DNA from: Coenobita brevimanus
Lineage: Eukaryota; Arthropoda; Malacostraca; Decapoda; Coenobitidae
DNA: 64,000 nucleotides
Assembly: GCA_032717465.1 (NCBI GenBank)
Contig: CM064697.1
Coordinates: forward strand, 3,463,501-3,527,500
Direction of reading: 5' to 3'
This document shows positions 47,173 to 58,294 of the stretch, piece after piece. The notes beneath the pieces are model-generated. The model saw only the letters and a program-made list of their open reading frames with translations, did no database searches and was not told the DNA's origin. The translations under genes were made by a program, and so were the position numbers. Position 1 is the stretch's first letter, and each line of letters opens with the position of its first letter.

Positions 47173-47958
47173 CTTAGTGTCCTGCAAATATTTTCCTGCA
47201 GTTTATTTTCGTTTTATTGTCAGATTCGCTTCCTTTCTTTCTTTTTTTCTTAATTCCTTCCTCTCACTCTTTCTTCTCCATATTACTTGCATTCTGTGTC
47301 TCTTTATTTTCTTCTTTATTCATCATTTCTTCCCTTGTCTCCTTCCCTCTTTCCATCAGTATCTTCTTTCTCGCTCAGTTTTTTCCTTCGAGTTTACTGT
47401 TTTTCCTTATTTTCCTTTCTCGTTCTGCCAGTCTTTGTCTTTACTTCTATCTCCCACTTCTTTTGAGTTATTCCTCTTTCCCCCTTACTTTCCTTCCCTT
47501 CCCCTTTTCTCTTTCTCCTCTCCCTTCCCTCTTTTCCATTAATTGTTCCCTTTTCTGTGTCTTTCTCTCTGCTTCTTCTCCTCGCCTCTCCTCAGTTCCC
47601 ACCACTTCTCCTTCACTTCTCTTCTTCCTCTCACCCACTTCACTCTCTCCTCATCTTTCCTCCCTCCTCTCACGTCTTCACTTCGCCCTTCCCTTCAATC
47701 CGCTTTTCCTTCCCTCACCGCTCCCTCTCTCCCGTCATTTCCCCTTCACTTCCCCTTTTCCCCCGCCTTTGACGTCTCCCGTTCACCCCTCTCCCCTCAT
47801 GTCCCTCTCTCCCCCATCCTCGCCCCGTGTCCCTCCCCTCACCTCTCCCTCTCATCCCCTATCTCTTTCTCCCTCTCTCTTTCCTCTTTCCCTCTCTCAT
47901 CGCGTTCACCCTCTTTTCCCCTCTTTCCCTCCCCTCCCCTCACCCTCTCATCCTTTAT

Positions 47959-47997
<39 letters not shown>

Positions 47998-48095
47998 CTC
48001 ATCCTCCTTCCTTTCCTCTTTCCCTCTCCCCTCGCGTTCACCATCTTTTTCCCCTCTCTTTCTCCCCTCACCTTCCTCTTTCCTTCCTTAGGCCT
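46440..48095. repeat. Pyrimidine-rich block
   Basis: About 1.65 kb C/T-dominated with CT arrays at 47141-47169 and 47964-47993. Frames up to 317 residues are S/F/L/P artefacts present in several phases at once. Confidence 0.92.
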
Positions 48096-48099
48096 ACAT

Positions 48100-48535
48100 G
48101 GGAAAAAGATTTATATAGGGTTTTGAAAGGAATTAGTATTCATAGTAAGAAGCTTATTTTACAAACTTAATTACATTTATAATTTATCACCAAGGAGCAA
48201 ATTCATTCTTGAAAAATACCGCATTATAAAAGAGGCTAAGAGTCAGTGTTTTACGTAGACTACTATTTCATCGTGTTGTACCTGTAATATTACTTTAGGC
48301 AAGATCAAGAATTACGGAAGGTATAGTTTTTCACGCTGTAATGCGGTGAGATTAAGAGGGTGATAAATCCATTTTTAGTATTATGCAGCAAACGTTTTTC
48401 AGAGTCGTTTACACTGTGATAAATCTTAGGAATTAAACTGGCTTTTTATTTCATTATGAATGTAAATACATTTTCTTTTTATTAATATGGACACTCAAGG
48501 AATATCTCTAAAACTCATTCTAATTTTTGAAGTGT
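48100..48535. other. AT-rich low-repeat island, no gene seen
   Basis: About 430 bases of AT-rich unique-looking DNA sandwiched between pyrimidine blocks. Confidence 0.45.
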
Positions 48536-48539
48536 GCCT

Positions 48540-49175
48540 CCATTCCCTCTCCTTCCCTCTTCCTTTTCATATCTCTTCCTCTTCCTCACCTCTCCCTCCC
48601 TTTCACTCACCATACATCCCCCATTCACTCCTCACCTCTTCCTCTTTTTCCCTGCGTTTCTTTCTCCTCCTCAGTACCAATACCTTTTCTCTACCTTTTC
48701 CTCTTACTTCAGATTCATCGCTCATCTTTTCCAATGCCTCCCTCTTCCTAACTTACCTCTCCTTCTCTTCACCTCTCCTCTCTCGCCTCTCCTTTTCTCC
48801 ACCTTTCCTCTCTCGCCCCTCCTTCTCTCCACCTCTCCTTTTCTCCACCTGTCCTCTCTCGCCTCTCCTTCTCTCCACCTCTCCTCTCTCGTCTCCCCTT
48901 CTCTCCCCCTCTCCTCTCCCGCCTCGTCTTCTCTCCCCCTCTCCTTCTGTTCCCCTTTCCTCTCTCTTCTCATCTTTCCTTCCCTTTCTCTCCTTTCCCA
49001 CGTCTTCCCTTTTCCACTCTCATCACCTATTCGTCTTCCATTTTCCCGTCTCCATTTCTTTCTTCTTCTCTCCCCTCTCCACCTCATCCTCTCCCCTTAC
49101 ATCATCCTATCTCTCTTCCTTCTCTCCTCTCCCATCTTCCTCCCTCCTCCTCCTCCCCCCTCATCCATCAAGTGG
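48540..49175. repeat. Pyrimidine-rich block with CTCTCGCCTCTCCTTCTCCA repeats
   Basis: A unit of about 24-25 bases (CTCTCnCCTCTCCTTnTCTCCACC type) repeats imperfectly between about 48765 and 48965. Confidence 0.88.
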
Positions 49176-49244
49176 AGGTGTGGAGGGACTCAGCCTTTAA
49201 TGGTGGAAGTGTGTCGATGCGGCTCACGAGGCAAGCTGGACGCG

Positions 49245-50090
49245 ACACGACACCACCCAACCCAACCCAACCCAGCCGGACCCAACCAAACCAAACCCAG
49301 CCCAATCCAGCACAACCTAACCCAACCCAATCCAGCACAACCTAACCCAACCCAACCCAACCCAGCCCAGCACAACCCAGCCCAGCGACCCCAACCCAGC
49401 CCACCCTAAGCCAACACAGCCCAACCTAACCAAACCCAGCCCACCCTAACGCATCTCACCCTAACCCTGCCTAACCTAACCCAACTTCGCCCAGTGCCGC
49501 CCAGTTTAACATAACCAAAATATTCCTTACCTATCGAGTCCTCTCTTTCCCTGAATATTTCTGACTTTTTCAACCCTCCTGACCTCAGCTGACCCCGCCA
49601 GTTCTCTGCTAACCATATCATTTTACCTCTACCTTCACCAAACCCTACTAACCCTCTCATACCCTTACCAGTCTTCCTCTACTCTCATTTATCCTTGCCA
49701 GTCCTTTCCTAACCAGCGTCTCCCTAACCTGGCCATCGCTCTAGTACTTTAACCTTGTCTAGCCAATCCTACTCTTACCTCATCCAGTCAGTCCTAACCT
49801 CCCCTAACCTAATCTCACCCAGCCTCTCCGTACTAAATCGATTCTGTCCTAAACTTATCCAGTAAATACGTCCATTCCTAAAGTTACCCAGCCAGGCCAG
49901 TTCTTTGCTGATGACCTATCAAGCCGGTCCTCTCTTTACATAACCGAACCTATCCTAACCTAACCTAACCTAACCAAACCGAGCCAAACAAAACCAATCC
50001 ACTCCTAACCTAAGTAACCCAGTCCCTTCCTAACCCAACCTGACCTCCCTTAACCTGTGCTAACCTACCCTAACCTTCCTAACGGTGTCC
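49245..50090. repeat. CCCAA/CCTAA-rich telomere-like pentamer tract
   Basis: About 850 bases of five-base steps, CCCAA and CCTAA dominating. A clean CCTAA core lies at about 49953-49977, equivalent to the arthropod telomeric TTAGG on the minus strand. Interspersed CCCAG, CCAAA and CACAA variants show decay. Interstitial, since DNA continues on both sides. Confidence 0.85.
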
Positions 50091-50640
50091 CCCCCCTCCC
50101 CCTTCCCCTGCCCTGGCCTCGCTCCCACACTCTCAGAAGGCAATACTTGGTTTCACAAACTTCACCACACGCGCCACACCACTTTATTCCGCTGCCTTCC
50201 CCTGCCCTGCTCTTTCATCGCCTTCTCTTCCCTCCCCTTCCTTCACTCTGGCCCTATTCGTCTCTCCCCTTCCCTCCCCTCCCCTTCCCCTCGTCCTTTC
50301 TCACCCCTCCTTTCCCCTCCCCTTCGACCCTCATCGTCTCTCCCCTTCCCTTGCCTCCCCTCCCCTTAGACCCTCATCGTCTCTCCCCTTCCCCTCGGCT
50401 CTCCTCACCTCTCCCACCTCCCCCTCCCCATCTCTCCCTTCCCCTCCCTCCCTCCCATTCCTTTCCTCCTACCCTGATTGTCTCTCCCCTCCCCTTCTAT
50501 CCCTTGCTCTTGTCTCCCTTCCACTGCTCTTCCTCTCCCTCTCCTTCTCTCCCTTAATTTGCCTCCCTTCCCTTACCCTTCTTTCTTACCCTTACCCTTG
50601 CTTTCTCGTCCCTTCCACTGCTCTCTCTTCCCCTGTCCTC
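50090..50640. repeat. Pyrimidine-rich block
   Basis: C/T-dominated DNA with a repeated phrase CCCTCATCGTCTCTCCCCTT near 50330, 50370 and a diverged form at 50475. Confidence 0.88.
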
Positions 50641-50729
50641 ATTCATTTTAACTTGGATGCCTTGATGAAAAACAAAATGTAGTTGTTATGGCAAGTGAGA
50701 ATATGCAAACACTAAAATATTACTAACCC

Positions 50730-50815
50730 TTTCAGTACGATTCCTGTTACCACCAGACAATTTTAGCCCACGTAGGAAAGACCCCCTAGTACCGATAGGG
50801 TTAAAAACAGCCCCC
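50730..50815 (+). repeat. Palindromic family, compact copy
   Basis: Left AACCCTTTCAGTACGATTCC and CCACCAGACAATTTTAGCCC. The right end, TACCGATAGGGTTAA, is an inverted match to the outer head (TTAACCCTnTCnGTA). This copy suggests that the true outer termini are the AACCCTTT/AAAGGGTT ends. Confidence 0.6.
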
Positions 50816-50999
50816 ATTATTATCTTACTGTTTGTTTTTAGATATTCTACTACTCAAGAGACATGCTTGTTATCTATTCCCAAGTGCTAATGCTTGATAC
50901 TTACTGAAGTACTGATTGTTTTCCTTCAGAATTTGTTGTTTGAGAAGTAAGAGTTAAAGTATTAGTACATTAAGCTTATCATTGCACTGACCTTTTAAA

Positions 51000-51145
51000 A
51001 ATATTTACTCTTGCCTCTGCCAGACAGTTTGATTCAGCTCAGGAGAACGTCAAAAAATGAAGGGATACAGGAAGGCTTTTAACCCCTCCAGTGTGAAGGA
51101 GAAAGGTGAATGAAATCGTATGGAAATCGGAGTTTCATAATTTAA
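51000..51145 (+). repeat. Palindromic family, copy
   Basis: TACTCTTGCCTCTGCCAGAC then AGTTTGATTCAGCTCAGGAG on the left and GGTGAATGAAATCGTATGG on the right. Confidence 0.65.
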
Positions 51146-51224
51146 AAAAAAAATGTGTGTAGCTTAACTGCTGGTAAAGTGATATACAGGACGGTTCACG
51201 AGTTTTAATCAGTTCCGAGCTGTG

Positions 51225-51470
51225 ATCATTTGTTTTTTTTGCAGGCAGGATGAGAAAAGGAGAGTGCAGAAGCGTCCCATTTCTCTTCCTGCAAAAAGAA
51301 TAATTAAGACGACAAGGTATTGGTTATCATTTGCTTTGTGAATGTCAACCCTTATCATAGCGATTTTTTTTCTTCTCAGACAGGACATGGAAACAAAGGC
51401 ACAGAATTTTCCCATTTCTCATTTTCTTCAACAAAACCAGATCATGGTAACGACGAAGAAAAGGTGAAGA
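51225..51470 (+). repeat. Family D, tandem pair
   Basis: Two units, 51225-51330 and 51360-51470. Each has the order TTTTTGCAGGCAGGATGAG or TTCTCAGACAGGACATGG, CCCATTTCTC, TTCCTGCAAAAAGAATAA or CTTCAACAAAACCAGATC, and ACGACAAGG or ACGACGAAG. They match the single unit at 12232-12312. Confidence 0.55.
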
Positions 51471-51476
51471 ATTGTG

Positions 51477-51478
<2 letters not shown>

Positions 51479-51559
<81 letters not shown>

Positions 51560-51586
51560 TGTGTCTGTGTCTGTGTCTGTGTGTCT

Positions 51587-51680
<94 letters not shown>
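51479..51680. repeat. (TG)n with internal (TGTGTC)n block
   Basis: A TG array of about 200 bases carries six TGTCTG/TGTGTC interruptions confined to 51557-51594. Confidence 0.97.
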
Positions 51681-51685
<5 letters not shown>

Positions 51686-51740
51686 AGAATACTAGTTACG
51701 GTGTGTGAGCAGGGGTTGTGTTCCCGTCAGGTTAGTACAC

Positions 51741-51965
51741 ACTATACTATACTCTTTGTTCTCTAACGTGGCCTAACACTGCCGTCTCCTCATTGTGAAT
51801 GTTGAGTTGTAGCAAGAGATTAACACATGAATATAGTGTTAGCCACAAAACAACGCAGTGGGAAGGATGTAGAGCTGTAGTATTTTTTTCTGCCACCGAG
51901 TCACGTGAAATAAGCAGCACAAGGACGCAAAGTGGGACCAAGTAAGAGTAAGATCCCTAAAACAC
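51741..51965 (-). repeat. Short interspersed family C, copy 5
   Basis: On the minus strand: GTCCCACTTTGCGTCC, GCTGCTTATTTCACGTGACT, CGGTGGCAGAAAAAAATAC, GTTAATCTCTTGCTACAACT, GAGGAGACGGCAGTG, AACAAAGAGTATAGTAT. The minus frame reads LISRDSVAEKNTTALHPSH and CVNLLLQLNIHNEETAV, parallel to copy 2. Confidence 0.72.
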
Positions 51966-51969
51966 ATCT

Positions 51970-52330
51970 TCCTCATCGCCTTATTTATGAACATGGTACA
52001 GTTGAGGACATTTACATCAGTACACTTCTTTACGATAAATAGACTGCGAACCATACCTTTCGAAGCGTAGTAATTTTATCACTGGAGTCGGGCCAAACTT
52101 TTCGTGATATTGTACTGGAGTGTCATAATTGTTTGACATAATATTGTACTGAAATTATTGTCAGCGAAGTTACTACCATCTCAGTTTCTTTAAGCTCATT
52201 CTCAGCTGAATAATACCGTATGGCTATAGCTGGAATAGAAGACTAGAGTTGTCTCGACCCGTAGGGAGTTAACAATATCCTTTATGTTATTATTCCCAGC
52301 TCCTCTTCCTATTTTCTTTGTTTCTACATA
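51970..52330. other. AT-rich spacer, no gene seen
   Basis: Includes a segment at about 51961-52000 (CACATCTTCCTCATCGCC then TTATTTATGAACATGG) that resembles the 52.38-kb repeat. Otherwise unique-looking. Confidence 0.4.
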
Positions 52331-52334
52331 TGGC

Positions 52335-52890
52335 AGGTTAGCGTCCATTTTTTTTTTTTTCGGGTTAGCACTGTCCAGCACATCATCCTTATTACCTTAT
52401 TTCTGAACATGGAACGCTAATAATTATGTTCTCTTTACTCTCGTCAGGTCAAAAGGGTCTCTGCCACCTCTCTCTCACCACTTTGGGTCTCTAAGTAGCG
52501 GTGGAGATTTCGCAGAGGCCTGAGCGATAATACACTACACATTACACGGCAATACTCCCTTGTGTGTGATGCAAAACAGGTTGATATTTAAACGATACAG
52601 GTAACATTAGTGAATATTAAGGGGCAATAGGCTAAAAAATAAAATCGCTAAGGAATAGTTGCAACGAGGCCTCATATATACCACTTTGAATACGGGCCTC
52701 CATCCAGTTGGCATGTTAGTATCCATTTTGTCGGGTTTGCAGACTGTAGCACATCTTTACTGCATTAGTTTACATAGCACGTTAATATCCAAGCCTGTAT
52801 GCTCTCCTCGGGTTAATAGTCTTTTCCCAAGCACCATATTTCTAGACATGACACGTTGCTGCATTTTCTCTCTTCGTCAGGGTGAAATTT
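52335..52890 (+). repeat. Diverged duplicated segments (GGCAGGTTAG...CGTCAGG)
   Basis: Segment 52335-52455 (ATGGCAGGTTAGCGTCCATT, GGGTTAGCACTGTCCAGCAC, TTATTTCTGAACATGG, ACTCTCGTCAGG) recurs as 52705-52885 (TTGGCATGTTAGTATCCATT, GGGTTTGCAGACTGTAGCAC, ATTTCTAGACATGACACG, TCTCTTCGTCAGG). They are two old copies of one repeat, of unknown type. Confidence 0.5.
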
Positions 52891-52987
52891 CTCGCACACC
52901 ATCAAGTTACTCGCCAGTATACTCGTGCAGGTAATTATTTAGTCACGGCAGGTTATGTGGGTTTCTAGGACGCCTCCCCACTGGCTT

Positions 52988-52990
52988 GTT

Positions 52991-53022
<32 letters not shown>

Positions 53023-53023
53023 T
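52988..53023. repeat. (CT)n(CA)n compound microsatellite
   Basis: Short CT then CA array. A GA-rich patch follows (53055-53208, with a GA array at 53180-53207). Confidence 0.93.
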
Positions 53024-53176
53024 ATTAACATCTGAGGGCAGTCTGTGATGTAGGAGGGAGAGAGAGAGAGAAGGAGAGGAGATAAAGGAGGGAGGGGAAG
53101 GGAAAGGGAAGGGTGAGGGTGAGGGGAGGAGGAGGGGAGGGAGAAGAGGGGAGGGCACAATGAAGAGAGGAGGAAG

Positions 53177-53208
<32 letters not shown>

Positions 53209-53434
53209 CCTTAACTTTCTACCAACTTAATATACCGGGAAGTATTGATCACCTACAACCTGCTCACATATCTACTTATCTCCGAACTACTTACCTACTT
53301 GTAGTGATTATCTACTTACATGTTTTCCTACTAACCGGCCTACTTACGTATCTACTTACCCTCTTGTCACTGTCTTCTCCTCCCGTCTGTCAGGCCACTA
53401 GACCATACATTATCGTTCTCTATATTAATCCAAC

Positions 53435-53443
53435 CATCTAATT

Positions 53444-53489
<46 letters not shown>

Positions 53490-53900
53490 TTTCCTCCGTT
53501 CTCTTCTCCCTCTCCTCCTTTCCTTTCTCTTCTTCCCTTCTCTTATGTCATACTTCCTCTTCCCTCCCTCTTCAGTTTTCTCTCCTCTTCTGTCATCCCC
53601 ATCTTCCTCCTCCTCCTCCCTTTTTTCTCCCTGTCTGCCTTTTTCTCTTCTTCCTCCTTTCCTCTTCCTTCCCTCTCTGGTTCTTTCCTCCACGTGCTTC
53701 CCCTCCTCCCTCTCTCTCTTCCTTCACTCCATCTTCTCTCCCTCATTCCACCTTCCTCTTGCCTCCTTCGTCTTTCCCTCGTTCCTCTCTCCCTCTGCCT
53801 GGCTTTCTCCCTCTTTCCTTCTCTCTCTTCCTTCCTTCCTCTTCCCTTCTTCCCTCCATTTACTTCTCCTCTCCCTGCCTGCCTCCCTGCCTGCTCTCTC
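53435..53900. repeat. Pyrimidine-rich block
   Basis: A CT array (53444-53485) leads into C/T-dominated DNA. Confidence 0.92.
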
Positions 53901-53904
53901 TCAA

Positions 53905-54560
53905 GTGGAAGGAAGAGCCAGTGACAGGTATGAGGCCCTAGTTGATGGCGAGAGGAGGGGAGAGGAGAGGAGGGAAGGAGAGGAGAGAGGAGGGAAGGAG
54001 AGAAGAGAGGAGGGCAAGGGTGAAGGTGAGGGAGGAGGAGAGGAGAGGGGAGGAGACGAGAGAAGAGGAAGGGAAGAGGGAAGAGATATGAGGAAAAACG
54101 AAAACGAGATGAGGAAATGAGAGAGGAGAGTAAAAGGGAAGAAAGAGAAAAAGTGAAGAGAAGAGAGGAGAGGATGGGATGGGAAAAGAGAGGAGAACAG
54201 AGAAGAGATGACGATGAGAGAGAAGGAACGAAGAGAAAAAAGAAGAAAATGAGAAAGTTGAAGAAGAGAGGATGAAAAGAGGACGATGGAAAGGTAGAAG
54301 AGGGAAATTTGGGAGCATGAAAGAAAGAAGTGAAAGAAGCAGATGTCTGTGATGAGTGGAAATGAATAAGATAATAACGGAGATGAAAGAGAGGAGGGAA
54401 GTCGAAGGAAAGACGAAAAAAAGGAGGAGGAAAAATGATATATGAGGAAGGGCGATGCAGGATACGAGGAACGAGAAGAGAAGTAGAAGGGAAGAAAAAA
54501 GCGGGAGAAGGGGAAGAAGAAAGAAAAAAAAAGTGCAGTTAAAGAGGCGATGGAAGGTTG
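53905..54560. repeat. Purine-rich block
   Basis: The strand composition flips after 53900. The plus strand is G/A-dominated with AGGGAAGGAGAGGAGAG-like repeats at 53950-54060. Confidence 0.92.
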
Positions 54561-54829
54561 ACGTGTTCAAAACAATTGGATAATTTTGTACTGTACTTTA
54601 TTCCATGTACACCCCCCCCTCCCAAACGCGCCATTTGGGTTCGCTTGTTCTGGAAATGAGCAAATTCCCGAGACACAGCTGGATCTATTACGTTCGTGCT
54701 TCAGACCATATTCCATTATTCATTGAGCCATTTTATGTATCTTCAAAGTAGTAATAAATACCATGAATAATAATTATTGCTCTACCAACAAAGGGTGACC
54801 CGTAAATCATGACGCTTCGTCCACGTTTC

Positions 54830-55000
54830 AGAATGCTAAGTGTTGGCTGAAGATTCACACTGCTATGAACCTCGATGATGATGCAGAGACCCACAGTGGC
54901 GGACGAAAAGATGTATTTCCAAACAGTTTCGGCGACTACCGTCACCCTCTTCAGTAGAACTACAGACCAAGACTGGTACCAGTCTTGGTCTGTATCCCTC
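54830..55000 (-). repeat. Family H, minus copy, containing a perfect 34-bp palindrome
   Basis: On the minus strand the frame reads VVAETVWKYIFSSATVGLC. It is matched by VVADTVWKFVFSSSALHVGL in the plus-strand copy at 55425-55530. DNA identity is highest over GTAGTCGCCGA(A/T)ACTGTTTGG. A perfect palindrome lies at 54961-54994. The element type is unknown. Confidence 0.55.
54961..54994. repeat. Perfect 34-bp palindrome
   Basis: Two 17-base arms, TACAGACCAAGACTGGT and its exact reverse complement, abut with no spacer. Confidence 0.97.
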
Positions 55001-55424
55001 TGAAAAGAGCGACAGTATGTAATATGAGTCTCCACCAAATTATGGAAGTTGGGACTTGTAGGCCTGTATTCGTGTAGGTCTATATATCATGTGGATTTCA
55101 GGTTATTAAAAAGCTTCCACAGCGACTGGCAACTTTATGAAGAGGCCCGTCTTATACATCGGGAGTCTAGTTGATATCTGCCTCTCCTAATTTCGCTAAG
55201 AAAGAAGTACGAGTATGTGAGCATCCGTTGACCCAATGGCATCACGATACGGTTTGCTGAGGAGTTATCAGATTTGTACACGTAAAACAGTCTTCTCAGC
55301 GTTCTCTTCCTTAGTCACCATTCTTACGACGGAAAGCTGTCAGCACAAGCCAGCGCATTCAAGCAAGTGCCTAGATCATCAAAACACAGCAGAGAGCATT
55401 GTACTACACATCCGTTCCCTCACT

Positions 55425-55530
55425 CTGCATATTACAAGTAGTCGCCGATACTGTTTGGAAATTCGTCTTTTCGTCTTCCGCCTTGCATGTAGGCCTATGT
55501 ATGCAAAGTGCTGTAAGTGACGCGGTAGTC
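55425..55530 (+). repeat. Family H, plus copy
   Basis: GTAGTCGCCGATACTGTTTG, GAAATTCGTCTTTTCGTC and the encoded TVWKFVFSS align with the minus copy at 54.9 kb. The two copies are inverted, about 500 bases apart. Confidence 0.55.
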
Positions 55531-55534
55531 TTAA

Positions 55535-57360
55535 TGTTTATGTTAGGTGTACCTTCAGGCACTTTATTTAGCTTAGAAAAAAAATGAAATTGAGGGTTAG
55601 ATATAGCCTCCATTAACTTCATTACTATAAGAATCCTCCGAGCGAAACTAAATCTAATCGTCCCTGGATGGCAAGTTTTAAATACCAAGCATGTCAACGT
55701 ATTGAAGGGATTAAAGACAGAGAGGAGAGAAGTAAGCGAGCCATGTCGTATCCTCTTGACTTTGCCACTCACTCCTCCTCCTCCACCTCCTCACCATTGC
55801 TTCCAGGAATCCGTTCATTTGCTCATCCATCCCACCATGTCGCTCCGCCACCGCATCCCACGCAACTTTGGGTCGTATTTTCCTTGCCATTGGAGGCTTC
55901 GTAGCACCTTTTTCATGATTTGTTTTGCATGTTATTGTACTCCTTTGTGTTCTCTCATATCATTTATTTTTGCTGTTGGCGTAGTTTGCTTCAGTAGCGT
56001 AAAAAGAGGATAAGAGGGTGTAATGTGCAAAAATGAATCGCAGAGGAAGAGGTGTGGGTGTTACAGTGAGAGCAGGAAATGAATAAAACTGCAGGATAGA
56101 CATTGATAACTTTAATCGTATCCTCCCCGCAATACACTAGAGGTCGGCCTGTGGAGTGGAGGAGCGTTATATATAGACCACCCTAAATATTAGAGCGTTT
56201 ACCAATATGCAGTAAAATTTCACGCTGTTGGACTAATTGATGGGAGACCCAGTATAATTAAAGGCCGCCTCCACAGTCACTGCATTTTGTTACGGTAAGA
56301 GTCAGCGAAACCTTCACTTCTCAGTTTCCTGCTTCCACACCTTTGGCAGTGGTGGTGACGAGATTACCAGTCACATACTTGGGCATTATTAATGTAGTTA
56401 CTATGAAAACCTTAACGAACTCCATGCCTCCCCAGTGTGGGTTGCAATGGTGATGATTCTGTACGTTTAGATGCAAAGTAATGGACGATTGAAGCGACTG
56501 TAAAACGAAAGTGTATTAAGCAACTGTCACTGTGATTTTTTCTGGATAGCTTATATGATACTGTACAGCACTTGAGTTGTTGTTGTTGTTGTTGCTGCTG
56601 CTGCTGCTGCATGTCTGTGTCAGTGCAGACCCGATGACCACTGGTAAGTAACTTCTTCCATGGTGCCGTCCGATGCGTGCAGTACAGTGCATACACCGCG
56701 TAGGGATCCGGCGCTCCCTTGTGGCAAACAGCGCCTCGTCAGAGTCAGACAAGTGTTCTTCCCACGACGAGGTGCTGGGAATATAAGGAAATTTGGTTCC
56801 CGAGTTGACGCAGCAGCTACTCCACCCAGAGTGCACAGAGCAACACTACAGTAGCTGTGCATACGGGTATAACGGCCAGCGAAGCCATGTGAGCTGGAGT
56901 CATTAAGCACAGTAACACAGTACTGGATATATGACTGTCGTGCAGTTAACAGACAAAAAGAAATGTGCATACATAGTCATAGAGATCATTTAACGTATAA
57001 ATATAAACTTGTTACGGGTATGTGTTAGTTACTCTGGTCCGTTGTATCAAACTAAGACAAAAAAAATCTTGTTGATGTAAAGGTTTCTGATAAAAGTTCG
57101 ATGTTGCCCGTACAGCGATGGGATTTAGTGTGCTGCTATGCCTTTTTTTTTCCCCACAGACTTAAATTCCAAGTTTTTGTCAGTGCTGTCAGAGCCCCAG
57201 CCAGTTATCGTTCTCTGTCGTCCACCACACCACTACCCATATTCACAGCGCTACCTTAATACCTGAATTACATTTTTCAGTCTTGCACGAAACGGCCTCA
57301 CGTCACATTTCGTTTCAGTGCATCTCTCACACTATCAGTCTGATCTTGCCTGTGTATATT
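55535..57360. other. Long low-repeat stretch, no supported gene
   Basis: About 1.8 kb with few simple repeats, the exception being (TTG)n(CTG)n at about 56576-56611. Near 56650-56830 is a locally GC-richer patch with open frames on both strands. One encodes SWEEHLSDSDEALFATRE on the minus strand. I recognise no family. If the window holds an unrecognised exon, this is the likeliest place, but evidence is weak. Confidence 0.4.
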
Positions 57361-57362
57361 TT

Positions 57363-57535
57363 TAACTCATTCCATCCGAATCTATGCTTTTCATTCTGCT
57401 CTTGATGCCAGAACATTTTATTCCCATTAGAATGGATTTTTCGAGCTGGAGGACTTAGATCAAGCCACCCTTTAACTTCTCTGCTAGATGGGTCACCAAA
57501 AAAAAAGAAAAAAAAAAATCGTCTGGTTGTTAGAG
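57363..57535 (+). repeat. Palindromic family, copy with A-rich insertion
   Basis: CTCTTGATGCCAGAAC then ATTTTATTCCCATTAG on the left. The right end is AAAATCGTCTGGTTG, preceded by A-rich DNA. The centre (about 57440-57500) is unlike other copies, so an insertion or composite is possible. Confidence 0.45.
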
Positions 57536-57539
57536 CAGT

Positions 57540-58080
57540 AAGAATATGTAAGAGTACCGAGCGGGCTAGATCATTTCCTTCATATACATTACCAAATTCC
57601 ACTAATCGACATTGTAACTTCTGTTCCACACCTGTCAGCACTGCATCATGTACATACTTTAACCGGAACACACTCATTGCACTCACTGCTTCACACCCAC
57701 TTCCCTCATGGTTCCTCGATTACATCCCTCTCACATATACATTTACTCACTGCACTTCCATGAAACAAAGCAGTATTAAGTAGAGGAATAGTAGGAAGGA
57801 CGCAGAAGAAGTAAAAGAAAATGGTAGAGCGAACTATCGGTGGGAGGAGGAGAATTGTATCACAGTGACCAGCTTGATCACCCTTGGCATGGGCGTGTAG
57901 CTGTACTGTACATGTTCAAGCCGTGTTTCGTGGGCTCTGAAGGGAAAGGCAGTCACAGGGCTAGGGAACATCACTTTCTGCTGCTGGAGAAGTGACCCGC
58001 TCCCACCCAGCACTTCACACAAGGGTTGATGTAGAAGGCAGCAGTAGGTGTAGGAGGCTTTTGTAATGTAGAAAAGTAAG
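57540..58080. other. Low-repeat spacer, no gene seen
   Basis: Mixed DNA with short frames only. Confidence 0.4.
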
Positions 58081-58107
58081 TGCATGTGGGAATTGTGTTG
58101 GTGTGGC

Positions 58108-58213
<106 letters not shown>

Positions 58214-58294
58214 TAGGACATGAACAAGGAAGTAAAGGTTGGTTATTGGCTTATCAGTGTCTGCTAACTAGGGAGTCGATGCTTGGAGTGCCTT

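Noticed and set aside
55236..55520. 94-codon plus-strand frame as a gene
   Set aside because: Its last part overlaps family H in a different phase from the conserved VWK peptide. The rest is unrecognised.
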